Assembly (NCBI RefSeq): GCF_001482385.1
Contig: NZ_CP013611.1
Location: forward strand, 2,232,001-2,296,000
Length of the DNA: 64,000 bases
Reading direction: 5' to 3'
Source of the DNA: Pseudoalteromonas rubra
GTDB lineage: Bacteria; Pseudomonadota; Gammaproteobacteria; Enterobacterales; Alteromonadaceae
The translations under genes were made by a program, and so were the position numbers. This document shows positions 25,519 to 32,983 of this stretch, piece after piece. The notes under the pieces are model-generated. The model did no database searches and was not told the origin of the DNA. It saw nothing but the letters and a program-made list of their open reading frames with translations. Position 1 is the first letter of the stretch; each line of letters starts with the position of its first letter.

Positions 25519-26469
25519 CTAATTATCAAACTCTTTCTGATTAAAAGCCATCACAAAGGTTATAGATACCCCAATAAATAAGCCTATCAAAAATCCAACT
25601 ACACATATAACCGCTCTTTTCGGAGCGACTTTCGACTCAGGTACCAATGCTGGGTCAATTACTTTAAAAACATATTCATTTCTAACACTGGCAAACATGA
25701 CCGTTTTTGCTTGCTCTTCTAGTAAGTTATTCAGAATAACTTGCATTTCAGCCACTTTAGTTACTTCAAGCTCTTTGGCAAGATATTCGCTATACTCATG
25801 ACTATCTTTGATGTCCCTTTCTTTTATTTCTTTGTTAATTTCCTCTATCAATAAAGAAACCCAACGTTCCGCAACTAAGGGAGATACATGCTCGATTGAA
25901 AGAACGATCATGCCGTTATCAGGCAAGACGTTTACCCGCAACATATCACTAAACGACTCATAAGCTTCCTGATCAGAGGGTATCACTGTACGTGGGAAAC
26001 TAACCTCCCTGATCCATTCTTTACTTTGTTCGTCATATAGCTCAGGGTCATATTGTACTTTGCCCGTTGACGCATCCCATGACTCAGCCGCGATTAGGTC
26101 TGGCAACAATGAGTACTTATCTACAAACTTTTTGACAAACGCTCTAGACTGAAGTGTTGCTATAGCTAACTGTACCTTAGATATCTGGTTACTTCCCAGA
26201 TTAACCCCTGCAAGCGAAGCAAGCCCCCCCAATTGACCACCAAGTGATGAACCAACACCAGATTGGGCATGCTCAGCCGGTGCCAGTAGTGCCTCTGAGC
26301 GATATATATTGGGCAAGCTCAATGCATAAACCACTGCTAAGAGAGAAAAGGCAATTGTGCTCAGAAGTATTATTAATTTTCCTTGCCAAATAACTTTAAA
26401 CAACTGGAGGAAATTAATTTCCTTATCATATATATCGTCATCTGAACAAACTAGGTGTCTATTATTCAT
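25519..26469 (-). CDS. wzz: Wzz-type chain-length determinant without kinase domain
   Basis: This 316-residue protein has a membrane helix at about 32-52 (LIILLSTIAFSLLAVVYALS), a periplasmic domain with a glycine-rich segment (GVGSSLGGQLGGLASLAGVN) and a helical arm (EYLAKELEVTKVAEMQVILN). A second helix at about 285-307 is preceded by the proline-containing VPESKVAPKRA typical of Wzz. It sets polymer length together with Wzy. No BY-kinase follows, unlike Wzc at the other end of the locus. It lies 92 bp after the large SLBB export gene, suggesting a functional pair. Confidence 0.9.
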   Translation of the reverse strand: MNNRHLVCSDDDIYDKEINFLQLFKVIWQGKLIILLSTIAFSLLAVVYALSLPNIYRSEALLAPAEHAQSGVGSSLGGQLGGLASLAGVNLGSNQISKVQLAIATLQSRAFVKKFVDKYSLLPDLIAAESWDASTGKVQYDPELYDEQSKEWIREVSFPRTVIPSDQEAYESFSDMLRVNVLPDNGMIVLSIEHVSPLVAERWVSLLIEEINKEIKERDIKDSHEYSEYLAKELEVTKVAEMQVILNNLLEEQAKTVMFASVRNEYVFKVIDPALVPESKVAPKRAVICVVGFLIGLFIGVSITFVMAFNQKEFDN

Positions 26470-26561
26470 CTCTATAGCTTTATGTTAATTTACTTTATTT
26501 AACTTAACAGATCTCAATTCAAACTTTCCGTTACGAATTACTGCACGCTTGGTGGTTTAAC

Positions 26562-29177
26562 TTAAAGTGCTGCGATAGCGGCTATACCTACCCCTAACTG
26601 ATAAAAGATCTGTGTTGCAGTACTCCATAAGGTCAAATTATCCATATGAGAAGAGTCCATAGGCACCACAATGGTATCACCCGCTCCTAATTCAACCCTG
26701 TTATTTACGGCAAACCAAGAGCCTCGGTTCGGTATCTGTACTTCTCCATTCGCTTTGATCACATAGACTTTATCTTCATCAGCCCGATCTCGTATTCCGC
26801 CACTCAGGCTAATATACTCATCGATTGTTCTTCCGGCTTTGAAAAGATGAGAGGAGCTATAATTAACCTCACCAATAATTGAAATTGAATCCTGCTTACC
26901 AGGTAAGTACAGCTTGTCACCTTTTTGCAGTGTTAAAGAGTCTGAACGAGACAAGATAGAAGGCAAATCAATTACTAGCCTTCCTACCGCCTCAGCTTTT
27001 GCGAGATCTCTAAGCAATTTATCCGTCTCATTATAGCTAAGTGAATTATTGACCCCTATTGACTTTTGAAAACTCCTAGCAGCTATGTCTTTTCTGAGTT
27101 CATCAGACAATCTAGATAATTGCGCACGCTCTTGCTCTCTGATCGATTCACGAGTAAATATTGCTGCATTTTCATCAGCATACTTTGTAATGCCACCGGC
27201 TCGGTTAAGTACATCTATTAGCGTATCACCGCGCTTGACCACATACTCCCCAGGAAAACGCACCTCTCCAATTAGAGAAACTTTGAAGCTATCTTGCCAG
27301 TTTGGTTGCATCAAGATATTCAGCGTATCGCGCCCTATCAGCTTAATGTTGTATTGGTCAGCCCCTTTGATCAGTGATGATTTAGCGTGGAGCACCTCGC
27401 CTTTGTCATTAATTCTTGTCACTTCTGCGAACTCAGTATAGGCAGATTCCAATAAACCGCCAGCAGCTCGAATAGCATCAATCGTACTCATATCTCGTGA
27501 CACAGGGTACTGCCCCGGAAAACGTACCTGGCCGGTTACGTTGATTGTTAAATTATCTTTTACGGTAGAGGCTTGATAATCAAGTTTCGATAATACAGGA
27601 GCAAGTAAATTTTCACGTGAAAATACAGCTGGCGTATAGTCTGCGAGCTCTTCTTCCTGTTCAGTTGCAGCTGGCGGGTTCTTTGCTTTACTGATGGCCT
27701 CATCGAACGTGACTTTCTTATCAAACTGGCGACGTTCGTACAAATGCCATAGCTTCACTTTCTCCTGAAGCTCACGTTCTTCAGCAGTAATCGCTAAATT
27801 TTCTAGGGCTTTTTCTTCTTCAAGTAGAGAATTAAAACGGCTGAAAATGTAAACTTCATCGTTTCTTTCCAAAGGTACAGGCACACCAGACAGAGCTTCG
27901 CTTAGTACAAACTGCAATACTTCGATCTGCCCAGGCAGCTCTTTTTCTCGAACCACGATGGCGTAGGACAAATCGGCTTGAGGCAGAAGGTCTGTTTTCA
28001 AACTAGAAATGTAAGAGTCTAAAGTGGCTCCCTCATACCATTCATAGTATCCTGGCCTAGCTACAGCACCAATGAGCGTAACAGAGTTTACGATCTCATC
28101 ATTTATAGCTTGGACATTAATTTCATCACCGCCTCTGGGTGTATAGTCGGCACTGTTATCGCTAAAGTTGATGGATGTTACCGACTTCGCCTTATTATTG
28201 AAGATCCTATTGACCTGGACATTCTCAATAAACGCATCCTCTGCAAATCCACCAAACATGTGGATCAGCTCTTTAGCAGTATCGCCTTGTTTCATTTCGA
28301 AGATACCCGGCCGTTTCACCTGGCCGGTTACTGTAACCTGAGGCCCTACGGATGGTAAAAAGACGACATCTCCAGACTGTAGGGTAACGTCATTACTGCT
28401 ATCACCTCTCAGTAGTAGGTCATATAAGTCCAACACAGAAACCGTTTGCCCTTGTCGCTTGACTTCAATATTACGCAGTGAAGCAATCTGCGTTGGCCCA
28501 CCGCTGGCAAAAAGCGCATGAGTAACATTCGACAAAGGTGAAAGTGTGTAACTTCCTGGGCGATAAGCCTCTCCCACAACCAACACTTGAATACTTCTCA
28601 ATTCAGCAATTGATACAAATGCATTTAAACCAATCGCTTCGCTCTTAATTTTGTTTTCAATCAGATGCTTGAGTTCTGAATAGGTCAGGCCAACAACATT
28701 AATTGGTGCGAAGTCTGGAATGCTCAAACGCCCTTCTCTATCAACAGTGACGGTGTGTGTAGCTGTTTCCTTACCGTAAAAACTAATCGTGATAGCATCA
28801 CCGCTAGATATAATGTAATCACTAGGCACTGAGCGCATTTCATTTGGTGCGAAGCTGGTTGGCTCGCCCGCAAATAACTCATACCCAAATGGCTTAAGTT
28901 TGGGCTTTTTCGGTGCCATAGGATCAACTTCCGCCTCATTGCTATGTTCGCTTTGGCGCGGATATACGCTAGGCGTATTAGAATTCATATCAATCGAGTT
29001 TGAAAAACTGGATTTTGACAACCCTGACAAATCAAAGCCATATTGCTTTGCCAGCGCTTGCTGCTGACTTTTTGGCAATTTTTTAAACTGTTCTATTTGT
29101 TGCGTGGTCGGTGTAAAAGCAATTGAAACCGCACTAAACACCAGCATGGTTGCTGCAAAAATACGTTTAAACGACAT
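26562..29177 (-). CDS. Large multi-SLBB polysaccharide export protein
   Basis: This 871-residue protein has a signal peptide at 1-21 (no lipobox Cys), a poly-export domain near 120-190 (YIISSGDAITISFYGKETA) and six SLBB-type repeats. The repeats start near VLVVGEAYRPGSY, VTVTGQVKRPGIF, VTLIGAVARPGYY, INVTGQVRFPGQY, VSLIGEVRFPGEY and ISIIGEVNYSSSH. A charged coiled-coil-like stretch (LEEEKALENLAITAEERELQ) lies between repeats three and four. The C-terminus is a hydrophobic helix (FYQLGVGIAAIAAL). Members of this family take the Wza place in Vibrio- and Alteromonadales-type exopolysaccharide systems. At more than twice the length of Wza it probably spans much of the periplasm. It heads the assembly operon. 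Confidence 0.9.
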   Translation of the reverse strand: MSFKRIFAATMLVFSAVSIAFTPTTQQIEQFKKLPKSQQQALAKQYGFDLSGLSKSSFSNSIDMNSNTPSVYPRQSEHSNEAEVDPMAPKKPKLKPFGYELFAGEPTSFAPNEMRSVPSDYIISSGDAITISFYGKETATHTVTVDREGRLSIPDFAPINVVGLTYSELKHLIENKIKSEAIGLNAFVSIAELRSIQVLVVGEAYRPGSYTLSPLSNVTHALFASGGPTQIASLRNIEVKRQGQTVSVLDLYDLLLRGDSSNDVTLQSGDVVFLPSVGPQVTVTGQVKRPGIFEMKQGDTAKELIHMFGGFAEDAFIENVQVNRIFNNKAKSVTSINFSDNSADYTPRGGDEINVQAINDEIVNSVTLIGAVARPGYYEWYEGATLDSYISSLKTDLLPQADLSYAIVVREKELPGQIEVLQFVLSEALSGVPVPLERNDEVYIFSRFNSLLEEEKALENLAITAEERELQEKVKLWHLYERRQFDKKVTFDEAISKAKNPPAATEQEEELADYTPAVFSRENLLAPVLSKLDYQASTVKDNLTINVTGQVRFPGQYPVSRDMSTIDAIRAAGGLLESAYTEFAEVTRINDKGEVLHAKSSLIKGADQYNIKLIGRDTLNILMQPNWQDSFKVSLIGEVRFPGEYVVKRGDTLIDVLNRAGGITKYADENAAIFTRESIREQERAQLSRLSDELRKDIAARSFQKSIGVNNSLSYNETDKLLRDLAKAEAVGRLVIDLPSILSRSDSLTLQKGDKLYLPGKQDSISIIGEVNYSSSHLFKAGRTIDEYISLSGGIRDRADEDKVYVIKANGEVQIPNRGSWFAVNNRVELGAGDTIVVPMDSSHMDNLTLWSTATQIFYQLGVGIAAIAAL

Positions 29178-29243
29178 CCGGTTTTGATTCCTGTTTTACG
29201 ATAAGCCAAAAAGATTTTGTATTTTACATAAAAATGACGCCAT

Positions 29244-29270
29244 AAAAAAAGGGCTTATCGCCCTTTTTTT
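29244..29270 (-). terminator. Rho-independent terminator after the DUF481 gene
   Basis: AAAAAAGGGC-TTATC-GCCCTTTTTTT forms a strong hairpin with T-runs on both strands. It lies 22 bp past the DUF481 stop on the minus strand and separates that gene from the polysaccharide operon starting at 29177. Confidence 0.9.
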
Positions 29271-29292
29271 GATATATCTTTAGTTAATTATG

Positions 29293-30093
29293 TTAAAAGC
29301 TGTAAACTAGCGTAAGGGATGTTTCCGTATCAGTATTTTCTTTGCCTTCGTCCACTGTTGAGGTGTGGGTAATATTGTATGCCACCTTCATTTGCAAAGA
29401 ACCATTGATTTTCGTCATCAATGCTGACTCAGACGTAGTTTTGGTGTTGGTATCACCGTACTCTATCCCAACCACTTGTGTGAAACGGGCGTTATCCGAT
29501 ACTTGCCACTCAAAATCAACCTTAGCAACACCAATCACTTCGTTATCCGTTGTGCCAGCAAGCGGGTTGCCATTTTCATCAACCTCTGCACTATCATCTT
29601 GATATTCGAAGCGTTTCATACCAGGACCAATTTCAGCATCCAGATACATTGTATCTAGATTTAACAAACGTAAGCCGTAACCCACTGACGCAACAGTTTC
29701 ACTTCGATAAGCACCAAAGTAATCGGAGTCGTATGAGCCATAGATAAACAGGTGACTGTGGTCTTCGGTCAGCTTGTAGTTACCCTGCATCGACACTGAG
29801 TACTTTTCATTGGTCCGTTCGCTGATGCGCTCACCATCATCATTTTCGATTTCATCTTCCTTATAGATCCCATCCAGCTTGTACTCATTACGCCAGTTAT
29901 CAAGGTTATGCTTGGCCTTAAGTGCCCCCTTGAGTGTTGTGGTCTCGGTGTTACCACTGGTAACTATGGCGCCCACCTCACTGGTGATATCCCAGGCTTT
30001 TTCCTGTTTTGGCTTCGTCGCAGGAGCTTCTTCTGCAGCAACATTCGTGCTAACCGCTGCCAATACGCACAGAGATAAAAATTTTAATTTCAT
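29293..30093 (-). CDS. DUF481 (YdiY-like) outer-membrane beta-barrel protein
   Basis: This 266-residue protein has a signal peptide at 1-20 (FLSLCVLAAVSTNVAA). A series of alternating beta strands ends in the aromatic C-terminus SLTLVYSF, as expected for a barrel inserted by Bam. Typical DUF481 phrases include VTSGNTETTTLKGALKAKHN and YGLRLLNLDTMYLDAEIGPG. Function is unknown in the family; some members are linked to salt or acid response. It is 21 bp downstream of the mscS gene and may be co-transcribed with it. Confidence 0.88.
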   Translation of the reverse strand: MKLKFLSLCVLAAVSTNVAAEEAPATKPKQEKAWDITSEVGAIVTSGNTETTTLKGALKAKHNLDNWRNEYKLDGIYKEDEIENDDGERISERTNEKYSVSMQGNYKLTEDHSHLFIYGSYDSDYFGAYRSETVASVGYGLRLLNLDTMYLDAEIGPGMKRFEYQDDSAEVDENGNPLAGTTDNEVIGVAKVDFEWQVSDNARFTQVVGIEYGDTNTKTTSESALMTKINGSLQMKVAYNITHTSTVDEGKENTDTETSLTLVYSF

Positions 30094-30114
30094 TGCCTAT
30101 AAACCTGTCATTAA

Positions 30115-30930
30115 TTAGTCTTTGTGAAGATGAATATCCATTTGTGGGAATGGAATTTCGATATTAGCATCATCTAATGCTAATTTTATATTCTCTACAA
30201 GGTCAAAGTAAGTGGGCCAATAGTCAGAAGTCGCCACCCAAGGACGCACAACAAAATTGACACTAGAATCCGCCATTTCCAATACAGCGACCGTATACGC
30301 TGGCTCTTTCAGGATCCGCTGATCTTTGTCCAGCACGGATTTTAACACATTTTTTGCTTCTCTGAGATCAGCCTCATAACTTACACCGATTACTAAATCG
30401 ATACGCCGTGTTTTCTCTCGAGAATAATTAACGATTGCGCCCGACATAATCGCTGAGTTTGGCATAATGATAACCTTGTTATCCGGTGTTCTGAGTTCGG
30501 TCGAGAAAATTTCAATGCGCTGTACACTGCCTCCTTTTCCGCCTGCTTCAATATAATCCCCTGACTTAAATGGCCTGAGAATAATGATCAAAACACCTGA
30601 AGCGAAATTCGACAACGAGCCTTGCAGCGCTAAGCCAATTGCCAAACCAGCTGCACCGAGAATAGCCACAAAAGAAGTCGTCTCTATGCCTACCTGCGAG
30701 AGCGCCATAAGTAAGGTCGCAGCAAAAACTATGCTGTATGCAATATTGCCAACAAACGCCCCAACAGCTTTGTCTACCTTACGCTTGTTAAACGCCTTTT
30801 CTGTGAGGTTTGCAGCAAGCTTCGCCAGCTTCATACCTATAAAGAAGATGACAAGCGCCAATAGCCCTTGCAAAAGATAGTGAATGATAAGAGAAGAGTT
30901 ATCATCGACCCAATGAACGATTGATTCCAT
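30115..30930 (-). CDS. mscS: Small-conductance mechanosensitive channel MscS
   Basis: This protein has 271 residues from ATG 30930, which has AGGAG 7 bases upstream; the frame also contains a GTG at 30948. Three membrane helices are present, the pore-lining third being GLAIGLALQGSLSNFASGV. They are followed by the beta domain (SGDYIEAGGKGGSVQRIEIF, RTPDNKVIIMPNSAIMSGAI) and a C-terminal alpha/beta domain. It is the E. coli MscS size class (about 286). Role: emergency release of solutes on osmotic downshock. Confidence 0.94.
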   Translation of the reverse strand: MESIVHWVDDNSSLIIHYLLQGLLALVIFFIGMKLAKLAANLTEKAFNKRKVDKAVGAFVGNIAYSIVFAATLLMALSQVGIETTSFVAILGAAGLAIGLALQGSLSNFASGVLIIILRPFKSGDYIEAGGKGGSVQRIEIFSTELRTPDNKVIIMPNSAIMSGAIVNYSREKTRRIDLVIGVSYEADLREAKNVLKSVLDKDQRILKEPAYTVAVLEMADSSVNFVVRPWVATSDYWPTYFDLVENIKLALDDANIEIPFPQMDIHLHKD

Positions 30931-31051
30931 AGTGACTCCTGTGTGCACTTGAGTGAGATAGCGGGGTGAGTGTACTCCGCCAGTATGAATATTCGCTTTA
31001 CAGGTTAGGCTCCTCGACAGACTTCTTTGAGATTTTTTTCAATTTAACCCT

Positions 31052-31079
31052 TTGCAAAGCCCGTGTTTTTATGTATTAT
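31052..31079 (+). promoter_or_regulatory. Probable sigma-70 promoter of tRNA-His
   Basis: TTGCAA at 31052-31057 and TATTAT at 31074-31079 are 16 bp apart. A GC-rich discriminator (GCGCGCC) follows, as seen at stringently controlled stable-RNA promoters. It lies 36 bp before the tRNA. Confidence 0.6.
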
Positions 31080-31114
31080 GCGCGCCACACCAACAAAGGT
31101 GTTATCCATTTTGT

Positions 31115-31191
31115 GGCGGCTGTAGCTCAGTTGGTAGAGCCCCGGATTGTGATTCCGGTTGTCGCGAGTTCAAGCCTCGTCAGTCGCCCCA
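31115..31191 (+). tRNA. tRNA-His (anticodon GTG)
   Basis: The sequence folds as a complete tRNA. The acceptor stem is GCGGCTG/CAGTCGC with an extra 5' G (G-1) that marks tRNA-His. The D-arm is GCTCAGTTGGTAGAGC. The anticodon loop carries GTG at 31149-31151 in GGATTGTGATTCC. The T-arm contains GTTCAAGCC, and CCA is encoded at 31189-31191. It stands alone rather than in a multi-tRNA cluster. Confidence 0.97.
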
Positions 31192-31353
31192 CTTCCTTCT
31201 TTCCTTATATCCCTCACAAACGCCGTATACGCATTCATTTTTCGCTCCCAAAATCCAAGCGTCCACTTTTATCAGATTCACATAACTATTTCCTTTATGC
31301 TAGATATAGACACACTTTCGTTACATATCAATGATTATGTCGAATTTCAGGCA

Positions 31354-31380
31354 TAAAAAATGCCACCTTACGGTGGCATT
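31354..31380 (-). terminator. Rho-independent terminator after the sugar transporter
   Basis: AATGCCACC-TTAC-GGTGGCATT (31359-31380) is followed by T6 when read on the minus strand. It is 44 bp past the transporter stop at 31424. Confidence 0.9.
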
Positions 31381-31423
31381 ACACACGGGATTATTTCTAC
31401 TTTACAGATAGAAATTCTTTTTG

Positions 31424-32725
31424 CTATTTCCAGCTTCTCATCTTATGACCTTTCAGGGCATAGAATAGAATAAACAGATAGCTGGGTAGCATTAAACTGT
31501 ACGCACCTTGAGCACCAAGGCCAGCAACATTACCGACGCCAATCAACAGTGGTCCTAACGCGCCCCCTGCAATACCCATAATTAACAGGCCTGATGCTGT
31601 TCCGGTCAAGCGTCCTAAGCCATCAAGCGCCAAAGGCCAGATAGCAGGCCACACCATCGCATTTGCAAAGCCTAACAGAGCAATACACAAAAGCGGATCC
31701 GGTAGCTGAGGGCCACCAAATGGAACGAGCAATAAATTTGCTAGCGCAGTCGATTCATTGTCCCCTAAAACTACAGCAAAAACGGTAACAATACCAGCGA
31801 TTGCAGACATGACCAGTGCATTTTGTTGTGACATAAAGCGCGGGATCAGCGCGATACCTATCGCATAACCAATCAACATACAGCCCATAGTATAAGAAGT
31901 CATTACAGAGTAATCAGCAATCCCTAACTGCAAAGCATAGGAGCCAATGGTATCTGCTGCGATCACTTCTACCGCAACATACAATGCAATACCGATCACA
32001 CCTAAAGCGAGATGAGGGTGACTCAGGGCTTCTTTCACTTCCCCTTTACTAGTTTGGCCTTCCTCTTCAAATACTAAGTCTGGTAGAGGCGAAAATTTAG
32101 CAAATGCAGCAAATAGGAAAATCAACCCTGCAATCCCCAGGTAAGGTGCGATCAGGCTATTTGCCATCAAATCTTTCTGAGCCTGACTCAGTGATTCACC
32201 CTCGTTTACAACACCGCTTACAACCACAGCAGCGAATACGATCGGAACAATTACACCCGCCGATTTGTTCAACAAGCCCATGATACATACGCGCACAGCA
32301 GCGGAACGTTCTGAGCCCATTTTTACTACATATGGATTTACCGCGGTCTGCAGCACCGTCTGGCCAACGCCAATCATAAGCTGTGCGAACAAGAAGATCT
32401 CAATCATTTGCATCTTCGCTGCCGGAATATACATCAGCGCGGACAACGCCATGATTGCACAACCAATCGCCATGCCGTTTTTATACCCAACTCGTTTTAT
32501 CAGCATCGCTGAGGGGATCCCCGCAACGGTTACGGCAATATAAAATGAGGAAATAATGAAAGAGGCCTGTAGCGGACTCAGTTCCAGCATTTGCTGAAGG
32601 AATGGTGTGATAGCACCATTTAACCAGGTGATACAGCCCAATATAAAAAACATTGAGCCAGCAAGTGTCATAGGTAACCAGACACTTTGCTTTTCGAGGT
32701 CATCTTTTTCCACTGTCGCTTCCAT
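31424..32725 (-). CDS. nagP: MFS sugar transporter of the FucP/NagP family
   Basis: This 433-residue membrane protein has about twelve helices. The N-terminal FucP-family pattern is GSMFFILGCITWLNGAITPF, QASFIISSFYIAVTVAGIPS and QTVLQTAVNPYVVKMG. Family members import fucose, glucose/galactose or, in Alteromonadales, N-acetylglucosamine by proton or sodium symport. The neighbour is a GH20 chitobiase, and both genes have the same palindrome in front (32862-32879 and 35637-35654), so N-acetylglucosamine uptake is the best guess. The substrate is inference. Confidence 0.82.
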   Translation of the reverse strand: MEATVEKDDLEKQSVWLPMTLAGSMFFILGCITWLNGAITPFLQQMLELSPLQASFIISSFYIAVTVAGIPSAMLIKRVGYKNGMAIGCAIMALSALMYIPAAKMQMIEIFLFAQLMIGVGQTVLQTAVNPYVVKMGSERSAAVRVCIMGLLNKSAGVIVPIVFAAVVVSGVVNEGESLSQAQKDLMANSLIAPYLGIAGLIFLFAAFAKFSPLPDLVFEEEGQTSKGEVKEALSHPHLALGVIGIALYVAVEVIAADTIGSYALQLGIADYSVMTSYTMGCMLIGYAIGIALIPRFMSQQNALVMSAIAGIVTVFAVVLGDNESTALANLLLVPFGGPQLPDPLLCIALLGFANAMVWPAIWPLALDGLGRLTGTASGLLIMGIAGGALGPLLIGVGNVAGLGAQGAYSLMLPSYLFILFYALKGHKMRSWK

Positions 32726-32861
32726 AAAACTCTTCTTGTTGCTAATTAAGATTAATACAGGTCGGATTAAAACGAATTAAAAGTAATCCGGATTATTATT
32801 TTCTGTGCTATCGGCCCAGGCAGTCGCATCATGATGACGGCTTTTAACAACTCAAAACCAA

Positions 32862-32879
32862 AATGACAGCGCTGACATT
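32862..32879. promoter_or_regulatory. Palindromic operator upstream of nagP (LacI/NagR-like)
   Basis: AATGACAGCGCTGACATT is an 18-bp palindrome with one mismatched base pair (AATGwCAGCGCTGwCATT). A near copy precedes the GH20 gene. The CG-centred form fits LacI-family sites. Its placement before a transporter and a chitobiase suggests a NagR-type regulator, which is not encoded in this window. It lies 137 bp upstream of the nagP start. Confidence 0.65.
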
Positions 32880-32983
32880 TAACTTTACGTTAAAATTTGA
32901 CCTTTTTCTAGTTAGTTTTGTAATCAACTGTTCTCATTATGGGGAGGCAATAACACCTTCCCCACAACAAAGTAACCAGGCGA

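Noticed and set aside
30966..31356. Three overlapping plus-strand frames around tRNA-His
   Set aside because: They read through the tRNA gene and its flanks; composition is not protein-like.
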